Positions 9,266-18,898 of a stretch of DNA of 64,000 bases are shown piece after piece. Under the pieces are notes generated by a model that searched no databases, was not told the origin of the DNA, and was given only the letters and a program-made list of their open reading frames with translations. Origin of the DNA: Paulinella micropora. Its lineage: Eukaryota; Cercozoa; Imbricatea; Euglyphida; Paulinellidae. The DNA lies in contig WBZZ01001761.1 of assembly GCA_019918135.1 (NCBI GenBank), positions 70,001 to 134,000 on the forward strand, read 5' to 3'. The position numbers and the translations under genes were made by a program. Each line of letters starts with the position of its first letter. Position 1 is the first letter of the stretch.

Positions 9266-11269
9266 TTATTCCTTTGAATTCACGGGCAATACCGAGTCTT
9301 TTGAGCGGGAAATTTTTTCTAATGCGGACGCAAAACGCTCATATGCTTGTTTGTTTGGTGCGGTGAACAACAAGTCATCAACATGAAATATCCCTACTAT
9401 CGCCTCTCTCAAAGCTTTATCATTTTCTACAAACATACATAAGTCTGAATCTAGCAACCTAAAACCTAGCTCCTCTAACTTGGGTGCTAATATCTCATAC
9501 CATCTTCTTCCTGCCTGTGGTGCACCATATAAAGCACCATCTATACGCCATATCATCCCCTCATGCCCTTCTCTGTCTACACTCTCTGGCGCATATGCAT
9601 AAACAGGGTCATGCATACGAGCATTTAGGTATGCATTTTTAAAATCTATGCCGTATAGTTTGTGTTTGTGCCAGGCAGCTAGTTTGGCGAGAAATAAAAG
9701 TGAATGGTGCGCGGCGCAAGGAACAAAGAGCTGATCTGGGTTATAGCTAACACCGGGTTCTAACATATCTCCCCGTAAAGCTAAACGAGACTTTATGAAC
9801 TTCTTCCCGTTCTCATCTAACTTTACTTTGTGAACCCATGTCAATCTAACTATCTTACTAACTCCTGCCTTGCTTGCCTCCTTATGGGGTACCCATGTGT
9901 ATGTGTTAAAGGATTGAAGAGCTTTTAGCTCTGTTTTCATACCCTCTAAAACATCTTTAGCTGTCAAACCTTCCTCTATGACATCTTTGGGTACTCTGAT
10001 ATCTACATACAAATAAAAATCACGAATCTCATCTGCCACCATACGGTCATCGCATAAAAACATATTAGCGGGACTTTGTAACGGGTATTCGGGATCTTTC
10101 ACGGAGTATTTGAGGATTTCCGAATTCAACATCCGTTCTTCTTCGTCCTCAAACTTAACTATGTGGGTGGGCTGAGGTCTGTCTCTTACTACGAGTCTAT
10201 CTCTGGGGTCACTCACTCTGCTGACTACCCCTACTCGTACTATGCTCTCCCATCCCTCACCGTACTTTTTCTTCGCCCATCCATCTCCCCATGCACGCAC
10301 GGGCACTCTTACTACCTTACCTATTAGCTCTTGAGCCTCTCTCTTTTCTCTCTTGGGCTCATTGCTAGGGGTAAATCTCTCTACTGCCTTGCGCTGCCTT
10401 TCACCGGGGTTTATGTTACTCTCCGTTACTCTCTGACTCTGCTCCCACGTTAATTCCTTAGATGGTGGTGATTTGTCTTCGTATGCTCTTCTTTCATGTA
10501 TTTTTAGTGGATCTGTTGGATCTTGTTCATTCGTATGCTCTTGTGGCTTGATCTTGTGCTCTGGGGGTAATTGTTGTGGATAATGTGGCTCTGGACTTGT
10601 GTGTAGGCGTGTATGTTTGTGATCCAATGTATTCTTCTCCACATGCTCATTTTCATGCTCATTCTCATTCGCATCGATATCAACATTCTCTGTCTCCCCC
10701 TCAACTTCATCAAAGTGTGTTGTTGGGTGGTCGTTGTTGACGTTGTGCGGTGACTTAGGTGATTGAGGTGGTGATTGGGGTGGTGATTGGGGTGGTGACG
10801 CTTGTGGAGATGTGTGTGGTTGCTCGCTCTCATTCTCATTCTCCCCCTCAGAGTCATCATTATCCCACGACACTAGTTTAGGAGGATGAGCTTGTTTACC
10901 GATTTTGTGAATATTAAATCTCACAACTTTCACTCCGGAAATTATCTTCTTACCATCCCATACGCGATATAGTTCCCGAAATAGATCATATCCTACTAGC
11001 ATCACCTTTTTCCCTCTGTACTCTCCCTTCCGCACTTTAGTCTTAGGTATATGTAACACACCCATACATCCTATTGGTTTTAAATGAAAGAGTGTTGGTT
11101 TTCTACCTAACAGCTGCTCATAAGGCGAAATTCCTTTGCGTTCCCCGTGAATTGCCGGTAGTATGTTGTGAATGGTTGTTGCTGCGTGTTCTAATTCTGC
11201 CCAGAATTGCGGCGGTAATTTAGCGTGATATCTCATTGCTCGTGCAGGCCCCGCCGTAATATCATTCAC
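9266..11269 (-). CDS. pol: Copia-1 Pol: integrase C-terminal part and reverse transcriptase
   Basis: A 667-codon open frame. Residues 1-100 are the end of the integrase core and the GKKP-like region (LPPQFWAE..., HGERKGISPYEQLLGRKPT, KVMLVGYD). Residues 130-330 are a charged, Pro/Ser/His-rich linker. RT follows from about 380 (KSRLALRGD, YGIDFKNAYLNA, GALYGAPQAGRRWYE) with the catalytic box FHVDDLLF near 630. RT motifs are intact in this frame, but the frame ends shortly after the VDD box and RNase H lies in another frame. Activity today is unlikely because the upstream integrase is frameshifted. Confidence 0.93.
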   Translation of the reverse strand: MNDITAGPARAMRYHAKLPPQFWAELEHAATTIHNILPAIHGERKGISPYEQLLGRKPTLFHLKPIGCMGVLHIPKTKVRKGEYRGKKVMLVGYDLFRELYRVWDGKKIISGVKVVRFNIHKIGKQAHPPKLVSWDNDDSEGENENESEQPHTSPQASPPQSPPQSPPQSPKSPHNVNNDHPTTHFDEVEGETENVDIDANENEHENEHVEKNTLDHKHTRLHTSPEPHYPQQLPPEHKIKPQEHTNEQDPTDPLKIHERRAYEDKSPPSKELTWEQSQRVTESNINPGERQRKAVERFTPSNEPKREKREAQELIGKVVRVPVRAWGDGWAKKKYGEGWESIVRVGVVSRVSDPRDRLVVRDRPQPTHIVKFEDEEERMLNSEILKYSVKDPEYPLQSPANMFLCDDRMVADEIRDFYLYVDIRVPKDVIEEGLTAKDVLEGMKTELKALQSFNTYTWVPHKEASKAGVSKIVRLTWVHKVKLDENGKKFIKSRLALRGDMLEPGVSYNPDQLFVPCAAHHSLLFLAKLAAWHKHKLYGIDFKNAYLNARMHDPVYAYAPESVDREGHEGMIWRIDGALYGAPQAGRRWYEILAPKLEELGFRLLDSDLCMFVENDKALREAIVGIFHVDDLLFTAPNKQAYERFASALEKISRSKDSVLPVNSKE

Positions 11270-11896
11270 TTTTTTCGCAATAGGATTCCCGTCTTTATCG
11301 TTTGTCGCGGAGGTTTTCCAAATAAAGCGAATATTTTTCCACCACTTAATGACTTCCTCCGGAATATGGAATTCTTGATCTGCGCGAATTTCCTTTACTT
11401 TGTTTCCTGTCTGTCTCTCATAAAAGGCTACAGCTTGTTTTAAGCAATCTACAAACTCATTCTTATGGGCTAAATAAAAGTCAAGAATGAACAGTGAGTA
11501 GTCGTCGGTGACCGAAAATTTATACCGTTTACCTCCTATTGATCTAGTTGCCCACGGTCCTGATGTGTCTATGTGTAGAATTATACCTGTATTGTATTAA
11601 CTGCAAAACGTGGCAAACGTTTAGACTTTCCTATCATGCAAGATTCGCAAATCTCACATCGCTCTCGTCACCAACTAACTTAATGTTCAAAATTTTTGCC
11701 AATAGGCGCATCTTTGTTAACCCATAATGCCCACAGGCATAGTGAAAAAGCTTGATTCCTATTTTTCTAGGTTTGTCTGACTTTCTGGGGTAAGCTTCAT
11801 ATAATACTATATCTACGTGTAATTCTTTCTCTCTCTTATTTACTTCATGCTTACTTGTCTTGTTTTTGTTCTCATTTGTGGGGCTTCCCTCCCCTT
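11270..11896 (-). pseudogene. Copia-1 GAG-pre-integrase and integrase core, frameshifted
   Basis: In different frames on the minus strand I read an HHCC-type region (HYACGHYGLTKMRLLAKIL, then CEICESCMIGKSKRLP) and the integrase core start IILHIDTSGPWATRSIGGKR with the first catalytic Asp. Further on is IRADQEFHIPEEV, where RSDNGGEF is usual. The Glu of the DDE triad is not recognisable before ARAMRYHAKLPPQFW. At least two frameshifts separate these pieces. Confidence 0.8.
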
Positions 11897-12720
11897 CTAC
11901 CCCCTTGTTGCGAAAGGATCATATCTTTCGTTGACTTTCAATGGTTCATCATATTCGTCATCCCATCTATATATCATACTCTTAGTTAATCTTCCCCTTA
12001 CTAATATGTCACTCTCGTTAATGTGGATGGGGTGTTTGAGTATTACTAACTGTCCGTTTTGGTGGATGACTGATCTGTTGTGTCTGTGGTCCATCTGTCC
12101 TGTAGAGACTATGCTAACTGGTAAGGTAGTGTCGAGTAACATCTTCTTTTCTACTGCTCTAGGCCTTCCTTTCCCATCTATCACAGTCAGCCTAGCTCTT
12201 CCTGACTTACTCAACTCCCTTTCTCCATTACCTGTCAGTAGTTCTACCGGGTCTATCTCATCGACATCCGTCAATCTGTCTTCTCTGCATGATATGTCTG
12301 TGCTTGCTCCACTATCCTGTACTGTCATGTCTCTCTTTTTCATCACTCTTTTTCTCACATGTATCAGTACATGCTCTGTCTCTCCTTCTGTCTCTGTCTC
12401 TGTTTCTAGTTCACCCTCAGAGACTCCTCTACCCTCACCTTGTCCCTCTTCTGTGAGTTGTGGAGGTGTAGTGATGGGACTCTGTCTGACTGCTCTCTCC
12501 AAGTACATTCCTTCTATTGCTCTTACTATGTCAGTCAAAAAGTCATCTCTCTCTAGCTCGCCACTCACGACACGCATCACTTCTCCATTCATTCCCCTCA
12601 CGCACTCATTCATCAACGTTTTAGCTATTTCATTTATATCTTTGAAGGTTATGACGGGAGGGTTGATGGGTTGCGTGTTTGTTGTCTGTGTTGGTGGGAG
12701 TGCTGTGATTGGTCTAGAAC
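11897..12720 (-). CDS. Copia-1 aspartic protease region
   Basis: The open frame runs from about 12720 and encodes an acidic Ser/Thr/Glu-rich stretch (ELETETETEGETEH). The protease motif VQDSGASTDISC follows at about residue 105 of the 239 codons counted from 12616; DSGA is the catalytic Asp box. A hydrophobic strand KMLLDTTLPVSIVSTGQ then leads toward the pre-integrase region. The frame breaks at 11897, and it is out of phase with the ORF at 12720-13625. Confidence 0.75.
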
Positions 12721-13625
12721 TAGATTTGGAGTTGTTGTGAGGTGGGACCTATTTGGTTGCCAAACTTGTTGACAGAAGTGGGCCAAAGTCGTTGCTCTCC
12801 CTCATCCACTCCACTCTCTTCTCTCCCTTCTCTGCTCTGGCCGGTCCGCTGACTAGAAAATGGATTATGTTTGCGTGGTTGTTGCGGAATATTTTGCGAG
12901 ACGTGTGGACTTGTGGAAATTTTGGTGTCACGTAAAGTTTCAAATTCCCCGAAAACGAGTCTTTGCGTAATTTTATGAGACTTTTCCAATGCCGCAGCTT
13001 TAAGACCTCGTTCGTCTGGGTAGTAAGGAGATTTGGGGGGACGCAACACGGGACTTACCGACAAATCCAACTCCGGATAATCTGAGTCTTGTGTGGCGTG
13101 ATCTCCGCAGTACCTCGCATAAGATAATCGTTTCGCGTGATTTGCGTATATTCCTTTTCCTTTTGATTTTTCAACGGAAACATTACACGGTTTTTTGCGT
13201 CTGTTTATTCCGGCACATTTTGTGTCAGGCGTGACTCCGTAAGAACTCTCAAGCCTCAAAGGAGTTTCGTTAGGGTTAGGGGTGACTGGGGAACATCGTG
13301 GGGTGGCGGATACTAACCGCTCTTCCTTGCCTTCTCCCCGTAGTGAGGAGGGACCTCGTAGGGTGGCCGATACTAACCGCACTTCCCGTCCTTCTCCACT
13401 CTCACTATGTCTATTCCCTACCCTAGGTGTAGTCTTTGTATCGTTCAAAAGGGCTTGGGGACTTGTAGATTTGTGATGAGGTGAGCTTGGTTGCTCGTCA
13501 TCTCTTTCTCTTTCTTCTTCATCATCATCGCTCTTATCATAAGTGTTCCCCATATGGATTAAAGCAACGTTTGTATCAGAGTCACTTTGTTCGTCTTCGT
13601 TTTTGTCGTTGCCGGTTGTTATCAA
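12720..13625 (-). CDS. Copia-1 Gag-Pol linker ORF, unrecognised
   Basis: Three hundred and one codons, low complexity, acidic at the start (DDDEEERERDDEQ) and Ser/Pro/Arg-rich after. It contains two similar blocks, GREVRLVSATLRGPSS and GKEERLVSATPRCSP. No domain is recognised. Its place between the zinc knuckle and the protease suggests a spacer or the C-terminal part of Gag. It is separated from its neighbours by frameshifts. Confidence 0.6.
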   Translation of the reverse strand: MITTGNDKNEDEQSDSDTNVALIHMGNTYDKSDDDEEERERDDEQPSSPHHKSTSPQALLNDTKTTPRVGNRHSESGEGREVRLVSATLRGPSSLRGEGKEERLVSATPRCSPVTPNPNETPLRLESSYGVTPDTKCAGINRRKKPCNVSVEKSKGKGIYANHAKRLSYARYCGDHATQDSDYPELDLSVSPVLRPPKSPYYPDERGLKAAALEKSHKITQRLVFGEFETLRDTKISTSPHVSQNIPQQPRKHNPFSSQRTGQSREGREESGVDEGEQRLWPTSVNKFGNQIGPTSQQLQI

Positions 13626-13644
13626 AGTGAGTGCTTTCTTTTTC

Positions 13645-14478
13645 TTATATAAAGGGTTTCTTTTTGTTTTTGTAATTGTTCTTTTGTTCGTTCTTTTCTT
13701 GTTCCGTGCCTTTGTCTTCCGTTTGATCCCGTTTTAATTTTCCTTCTTTGCGGAACTTTTCTGAAATCACCGGACAATATCTCATGGTATGGCCTTTGGC
13801 ATCACATCCGAAACACGTGACTTTGAGCGTCCAGTTTGGAGCTGTCTTTGGTCCCGGTTTATTGTCTCCCCTTTTCCCTTTATTATCCATCAGGATATTG
13901 GTCTCTTGCCGCTGCTTGCCATCCCGAGATTTCTTGTTGTTGTCTTTGCGAATTTGAGTTTTTCTCTCACGGAAATTGTTACGTCTTTCTTTTTCTTCCC
14001 ACATTAACCATCTTTCCCTAGATGCTTCGCATAGTTCCGAGAAATTTGGTCTTAGTCTGGCCGGGAGATCATAGTGGTCCACCTGAAATTTATCCCCGAA
14101 AGCTGGATGGTAGCGCAATTTCTTAAATAGCTTTCTCTTTGCTTCCTCATCGGAAAATGGCGCCCCACGTAAACTTTCAAGCTGGATTTTCTTTGCGATA
14201 AATTCATTTAGCCAGTCTACATACCTCTGACCTGCCCTTGGTCTCGTTCTCTCAAACTCTTCCTCTAACATGTACCTACCTGCTCCGGAAATGCCTCCCC
14301 ATTGATCTCTTACTACTATCAACTCTTCAATGGGTCCTTTCGTCTTCTGTGTTCGCAGGAAATTAGATACATTGTCTTTGGAAAAAGCCACAGACAGACA
14401 TAACTGCAAAGTTTTCATCCTTTCATAATATTTCTTCGCTTTGCGGATAGCTGTCTTTCTTCTTGTGTGTTGTTTCAT
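13645..14478 (-). CDS. gag: Copia-1 Gag with CCHC zinc knuckle
   Basis: Two hundred and seventy-seven codons. Residues about 1-150 are a helical Gag-like region (GGISGAGRYMLEEEFERTRPR, YVDWLNEFIAKKIQ). The zinc knuckle CFGCDAKGHTMRYC (C-x2-C-x4-H-x4-C) lies near residue 220, followed by a Lys/Glu tail. The start ATG overlaps the stop of the upstream ORF as ATGA, so translation may pass by frameshift or restart, or one base may have been lost. Confidence 0.88.
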   Translation of the reverse strand: MKQHTRRKTAIRKAKKYYERMKTLQLCLSVAFSKDNVSNFLRTQKTKGPIEELIVVRDQWGGISGAGRYMLEEEFERTRPRAGQRYVDWLNEFIAKKIQLESLRGAPFSDEEAKRKLFKKLRYHPAFGDKFQVDHYDLPARLRPNFSELCEASRERWLMWEEKERRNNFRERKTQIRKDNNKKSRDGKQRQETNILMDNKGKRGDNKPGPKTAPNWTLKVTCFGCDAKGHTMRYCPVISEKFRKEGKLKRDQTEDKGTEQEKNEQKNNYKNKKKPFI

Positions 14479-14900
14479 ACTTTGTCTTTTCTTTTTCCTT
14501 GCTTCTTTCTCTTTCTACTCTCTCTCTTTTGTTCTGCTGTCATTTTATCCCAACCTTCTGGCTGTTTGATATCTTCTTTCTTTGTCTGGGGTCTTTGTCT
14601 TCCTCTCTGAGAGGTGTCTGACTCTTCATCTTCCTCACTATCACTTATGGGCGTGTCGGGCTCTTCTAAGTCTTCTGCCGTCTTAGCCCTTGCTTCGTCG
14701 TAAGGAAAATCCCTTTTGGCTTTAGCTGGGTCGACTAATGCCACAGATACCATCTCTGCCACGTGGACAGATATCCCCTGCATGTGCTTCTGAAACTTGC
14801 TTGACCAAGGCCAAAAGCTTTGGTCGTTGCCCTCGAATATGTGCACTTGACTCAGTACGTGCTTTGGCACGCTTGTCTCCTTGACAAGGCTCATAACCAA
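14475..14900 (-). CDS. Copia-1 Gag N-terminal part
   Basis: One hundred and forty-one codons directly after the 5' LTR and primer-binding region. The part FEGNDQSFWPWSSKFQKHMQ matches the usual Copia Gag opening (L.G.NF..W...F..); an acidic and then Lys/Arg/Glu-rich stretch follows. The start lies just inside the LTR edge region. It ends in TGA overlapping the ATG of the next ORF. Confidence 0.8.
   Translation of the reverse strand: MVMSLVKETSVPKHVLSQVHIFEGNDQSFWPWSSKFQKHMQGISVHVAEMVSVALVDPAKAKRDFPYDEARAKTAEDLEEPDTPISDSEEDEESDTSQRGRQRPQTKKEDIKQPEGWDKMTAEQKRESRKRKKQGKRKDKV
14886..14897 (-). other. Primer-binding-site-like sequence of Copia-1
   Basis: In element sense the LTR end CTTTG is followed at once by GTTATGAGCC; with the final G it reads TGGTTATGAGCC. 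This resembles the usual Copia site for initiator tRNA-Met (TGGTATCAGAGC). The match is partial. Confidence 0.45.
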
Positions 14901-15196
14901 AGTAATCTATCACTCAAACGCAGAGTTTAGGGAAGCTACCCCGCTAAGGGTAAAGAATAACTTGACCGAGGAAAAGACTTTTAATGACTTTGATGTTATG
15001 ACCTTTACAGAATGGTAATACTCATTTGATTCTAGGCATTCCAGACTATGATTCGCGAATACTCTAGAAAGTGTCCTTGTCAGTAATAAAGGTATTAATA
15101 ACTGTCCGGCCTATGAACCTGCCTATGACTAAGACTATCCAAATTACCGGTAAATTGTCTAGGTGGAGTAACGGGTATTAGTAGTACATTACAACG
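14898..15196 (-). repeat. 5' LTR of Copia-1
   Basis: Two hundred and ninety-nine bases. It matches 7472-7715 plus the inverted 8352-8423 over its whole length, apart from the 17-base indel. It is flanked on the outside by the ATACA duplication at 15197-15201. Confidence 0.92.
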
Positions 15197-15329
15197 ATAC
15201 AATTATGTGCTAGCATTTCGAAAGTAATTAAGAACCTGAGAGGGTCCGGCGGGAGCTTAAGGTTCAGATCGTCGTCCCTGAGACAAACTCAATCTAGTTA
15301 GCAAAAAACAAAAAAAAATGTAAGCGTAC

Positions 15330-15677
15330 CCCAGGACTATTTCCATATCATCAGCCCTGCCTCTGACTGAGGCTTTGGGTTCAGCTGCGCGATCGTACGT
15401 ACTAATGTACGGAATCGGCTCCTCTTTTTCCCAGAAAGGAAAGAAATCCTGGCTTTTGAAGCACTTGGTAAGGGCACCATCAAACTCACCAGACTCTTGA
15501 AGCCGCTCTGTCGCCACTGGGTCGACATCGTTGTACTTGGCAAACTGAAGCTTGAAGCGACGCGGGGAATCCGGAACCTTCTTTTCAACTTCCCTCGCTA
15601 CCAGCAGCGCATACTCCACAACTTCAAACTTCCATACCAAGTTGTCGTCACCCACCGCTCGCAAAAAGACGCCGGGC
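15330..15677 (-). CDS. Internal exon of the leftward transposon gene, upstream of the Copia-filled intron
   Basis: One hundred and sixteen codons: PGVFLRAVGDDNLVWKFEVV..., then FKSQDFFPFWEKEEPIPY..., ending DDMEIVLG at the donor GGTACGC (15329). The composition is globular and the frame joins 7267-7449 in phase. At the 5' side, acceptor AACACTAG joins an upstream exon that ends ...NLQVPTR when the donor CG|GTTGC at 15853 is used. No family is recognised. Confidence 0.68.
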
Positions 15678-15853
15678 CTAGTGTTTGTTGTCACATGTCA
15701 GAATGCTTATATGACAAAGAGAATCATATTATGATTACCCCACCAGGAGCATTCCTTCTTGTGTGCCGCCAAAAAAGCACAAACGGTCACCGGTCTGGAG
15801 TCATAATAATATGACTCATCAATGATGAAATGCACGCTGATCAATATAGCAAC

Positions 15854-15967
15854 CGTGTGGGTACCTGCAGGTTTTTGTCGAGTTTTTTACAAAACTGGCT
15901 GTCCAGCAGAGCAAAATACTCAGGAACATCGTCCGCATCCCTCGATGAGACATGCACAATCAACACC
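15854..15967 (-). CDS. Internal exon of the leftward transposon gene
   Basis: Thirty-eight codons: VLIVHVSSRDADDVPEYFAL then LDSQFCKKLDKNL. The upstream 47-nt intron (15968-16014, GTATGAAC...GGCGTAG) joins it in phase to the exon ending ...EEGMRG. Confidence 0.6.
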
Positions 15968-16014
15968 CTACGCCAAAACAGTCCATATGAAAGACTCAGA
16001 CAAAATGTTCATAC

Positions 16015-16606
16015 CCGCGCATCCCTTCCTCTGCATCGTCTTGAGACGCATCCTTGGGAAACCTGTAGCCAAAGCTATCGGTTGGCGGGACCGAAACCGA
16101 AACCCACGCGATCTCCGAGCTTGTGCTGTCGAATGTGAGCTTGAGATCCAAGTATATTTGCAACAACCCCTGTTTATCCTGGGAAGGGTAACCAATACTT
16201 GCGGCAGCGCCATCATTCCCCTGCTTCTGCTTTCCATATTTGTTCTCGGGCTTGTCAGCGTGAGCATTTCCCTTGTCTTTGCCCCCCGTGCCAGCAAAGC
16301 TTGCGGCGTCGCCAGCATTCCCCTTGTCTTTGCCCCCCGTCCCAGCGGCAGCGCCAGCATTTCCCTGGTCTTTTCCCCCCGTCCCAGCAGCCTTTGCGGC
16401 GTCGCCAGCATTCCCCTTGTCTTTGCCCCCCGTCCCAGCGGCAGCGCCAGCATTGCCCTTGTCGTTGCCCCCCGTCCCAGCAAAGCTTGCGGCGTCGTTC
16501 CCCTTGTCTTTGACCCCCGTCCCAGCGGCAGCGCCAGCATTGCCCTGGTCTTTGCCCCCCGTCCCAGCAGCCTTTGCGGCGGCGCCAGCATCCTCCTCCT
16601 GATCAT
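16015..16606 (-). CDS. Exon of the leftward transposon gene: Gly/Ala/Lys/Asp repeats then a beta-rich part
   Basis: The frame after acceptor CTGTTAG (16607) encodes about nine repeats of the type AGAAAGTGGKDKGN with alternating KAAGTGG and SFAGTGG variants. At the DNA level the unit is about 60-110 bp of GCCCCCCGTCCCAGC repeats. A non-repetitive part follows: IYLDLKLTFDSTSSEIAW, WVSVSVPPTDSFGYRFPKD. The other two frames over the repeat also stay open because of its bias; only this frame joins the downstream exons in phase. Confidence 0.65.
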
Positions 16607-16607
16607 C

Positions 16608-17430
16608 TAACAGTGTAAATATTTACCTTAGGCGAGTGTCACAAACATACACCACCAACCCCCCCCCCCCCCCCCCCGCCCCCCCCCCCTCGCATATGCG
16701 CACCCCTGTCGGAACAAGTCATGGTTTGTGGGAACGAGGAGGATTTGGGAGCTCATATTTGCAGGGTAGCTAGCCCCAGGCTCAATGTTGATGCTGATAT
16801 AATTGTTGTGGAATTCACACAAATATTTGTCTTAGGCGAGTGTCACAAACATGCACCACCACCCCCCCCCCCCCCCGCATATGCGCACCCCTGTCGGAAC
16901 AAGTCATGGTTTGTGGGAACGAGGAGGATTTGAGAGCTCATATTTGCAGGGTAGCTAGCCCCAGGCTCAATGTTGATGCTAATATAATTTTTGTGGAATT
17001 CACGCAAATATTTATCTTAGGCGAGTGTCACAAACATGCACCACCCCCCCCCCCCGCATATGCGCACCCTGTCGGAACAAGTCATGGTTTGTGGGAACGA
17101 GGAGGATTTGGGAGCTCATATTTGCAGGGTAGCTAGCCCCAGGCTCAATGTTGATGCTGATATAATTGTTGTGAAATTCACACAAATATTTGTCTTAGGC
17201 GAGTGTCACAAACATGCACCACCACCCCCCCCTCCCCTCCCCCCGCATATGCGCACCCCTGTCGGAACAAGTCATGGTTTGTGGGAACGAGGAGGATTTG
17301 GGAGCTCATATTTGCAGGGTAGCTAGCCCCAGGCTCAATGTTGATGCTGATATAAGTGTTTTGGAAAGGACGCAAATATTTACCTTAGGCGAGTGTCACA
17401 AACATGCGCCACCCCCCCCCCCCCTAGGCG
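16608..17430 (-). repeat. Minisatellite array in an intron of the leftward gene, about 4.5 units of 179-189 bp
   Basis: GCATATGCGCACCC recurs at 16692, 16877, 17056 and 17245. Length varies with a poly-C run of 12-30 bases. In gene sense each unit reads ...CCGACAGGGGTGCGCATATG, poly-G, CATGTTTGTGACACTCGCC, TAAGGTAAATATTT... and so holds both acceptor-like (CCGACAG) and donor-like (AAGGTAAAT) sequence. The array ends right at the acceptor of exon 16015-16606. An inverted copy of the array is at 20600-21235. Confidence 0.9.
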
Positions 17431-17439
17431 GGTCTGTGG

Positions 17440-17748
17440 TTTATAATTATTGTGTGTTTTGCGTTGTTCAAACTTGCATAGCGCTACTTTGAAAGAACCG
17501 CCCAATCCAAAGGGCGGTGAGGAATCAAACGGGTAAGACGTTTGCGCCGTGCTGGGTTTTTGTCAGTGTGTGTGTGTGATTTAGCGAATGGGACAACGTA
17601 CAGTTCCCACAACCCACGAGAACAGGTGATAACGAAACAGTTTTGCAACAGCTAGCTCAGCTAGCAAAAGTGTCGGAGGCCGCAAGGGATGCCATTACAA
17701 GTAGCGCAGGCGTGCATGGTTTAAACGGCAAAGGTAGCTTTCAACTCT
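17440..17748 (+). other. Inverted segment with a plus-strand exon-like stretch
   Basis: 17440-17583 is the complement of about 17985-18110 (GAAAGAACCGCCCAATCC, CGGGTAAGACGTTTGCGCC, ending TGTGATTTAG). After this TTTAG a frame of about 50 codons follows (EWDNVQFPQP ... QQLAQLAKVSEAARDAITSS) and ends at GGCAAAG|GTAGC. Because the same acceptor sequence serves minus-strand exons next door, this looks like an exon of the leftward gene that has been inverted; it could alternatively be used by a plus-strand transcript. Confidence 0.5.
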
Positions 17749-17752
17749 TGCT

Positions 17753-18470
17753 ATGAGTAGCATTCAATGCACTTAGATGAGGGCAAACTCACCGCTTCTG
17801 AGATGCAGACTTTTCCTTGTCTTTCCCTTTGCGTTTAGGTAACTTAGCAGTCGCATCAGGAGCCTCAAACAATGATTCACAAAAGAAATAATTAAAAATA
17901 GTAGAGTAAGCGTTAACGATTGAGTTGGTCGAACCTTAGAGGGAGGCAGTCCATCGTCAGCGGATGTCTGTTCACTAAATCACACATACTGACAAAGCTC
18001 AGCACGGCGCAAACGTCTTACCCGTTCGATTCCTCACCGCCCTTTGGATTGGGCGGTTCTTTCAAAGTAGTGCTATGCAAGTTTTAACAACGCAAAACAT
18101 ACAATGAGTAGCATTCAATGCACTTAGATGAGGGCAAACTCACCGCTTCTGAGATGCAGACTTTTCCTTGTCTTTCCCTTTGCGTTTAGGTAACTTAGCA
18201 GTCGCATCAGCAGCCTCAAACAATGATTCACAGAAGAAGTAATTAAAAATAGTAGAGTAAGCGTTAACGATTGAGTTGGTCGAACCTTAGAGGGAGGGAG
18301 TCCATCGCCAGTGGATGTCCGTTCACTGAATTTAAATCACACATACTGACAAAGCTCAGCACGGCGCAAACGTCTTACCCGTTCGATTCCTCACGTCCAC
18401 TTCAGGTTTTGCAAGTTTGAACAGCACAAAACACACAAATTGAGTAGCATTCAATACACTCAGCTAATGT
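17753..18470 (-). repeat. Tandem copies of an intron-exon segment, 351-bp period
   Basis: ATGAGTAGCATTCAATG starts copies at 17753 and 18104, and a partial third at about 18438. Each full copy holds, in minus sense, a short exon-like stretch (EQTSADDGLPPSK or ERTSTGDGLPPSK). A second follows at 17793-17863 and 18144-18214 (DATAKLPKRKGKDKEKSASQ), ending CAGAAGCG|GTGAGT. Exon 18491-18898 ends in a related GAAGCG|GTGCGT, so the segment seems copied from the 3' border of that exon. Whether all copies are spliced in is unknown. Confidence 0.7.
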
Positions 18471-18490
18471 CATGAATAATGCAAACGCAC

Positions 18491-18898
18491 CGCTTCGAAG
18501 ATGGTTTGCCTTCGTTTTGCATGCTGTTCAGATGCAGAGAGGTTGAAATGAGATGTTGTTTGCCTTTTTCTGCTACTCTTCCTGCCATCTGATTCAGATG
18601 TGTCTACGCGGGTTGGGTCGAAGAACCCATTCTCCTCACGCGAGTACACCACCTTTTTTGCTTTGTCACCCCCTTTTCCCTTGTAAACATAGACAATATT
18701 ATCAGACAAATGGTTCCACGTGTAACTGTTGTGAGGAAGGTTGCAATAACACGCCCTCGTTGCAGGCGGAATCTCAACATTGGCAAACGAGACCCACTCT
18801 TTGCTGCCGTTGACTTGCGGAAAGCCTTTTGCTTCACCTTTAGACTTGTCCACTCGCAACTGCTGAATGCTTTCAACTACAGTTTTCTTCCCTGACAT
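18491..18898 (-). CDS. First exon of the leftward transposon gene
   Basis: It starts at ATG 18898 (MSGKKTVVESIQQLRV) and runs 136 codons to the donor GAAGCG|GTGCGT. The middle (WVSFANVEIPPATRACYC, NHLSDNIVYVYKGKGGDK) looks globular and the end is Lys/Arg/Ser-rich (SDGRKSSRKRQTTSH). No family is recognised. The start faces the rightward gene across roughly 370 bp, so the two genes probably share a bidirectional promoter region. Confidence 0.65.

Larger units (their letters stand above)
7472..15196 (-). mobile_element. Copia-type LTR retrotransposon, nested, 3' end rearranged
   Basis: The element is 7,725 bp, minus strand, flanked by an exact 5-bp duplication ATACA (7467-7471 and 15197-15201; TGTAT in element sense). 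Order in element sense: 5' LTR, Gag with a zinc knuckle, aspartic protease, integrase, reverse transcriptase, RNase H, 3' LTR. This is the Copia order, with integrase before reverse transcriptase. The LTR ends are CGTTG...CTTTG rather than TG...CA. Many frameshifts interrupt the polyprotein. The 3' end carries an inversion (7716-8423) and about 208 bp of unrelated sequence (8424-8631). It sits inside an intron of the leftward transposon gene. Confidence 0.9.

Noticed and set aside
11847-12740. 297-codon plus-strand ORF with hydrophobic segments
   Set aside because: It is antisense to the Copia-1 protease region, whose DSGA box and position are clear on the other strand.
15968-16606. Three alternative frames (Pro/Ala-rich, Arg/Gly-rich, Gly/Lys-rich) over the same repeat
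   Set aside because: Only the Gly/Ala/Lys/Asp frame on the minus strand joins the flanking exons in phase; the others are shadows of a biased repeat.
16628-17492. Small ORFs starting in the intronic minisatellite
   Set aside because: They recur with each unit and depend on the length of the poly-C run.
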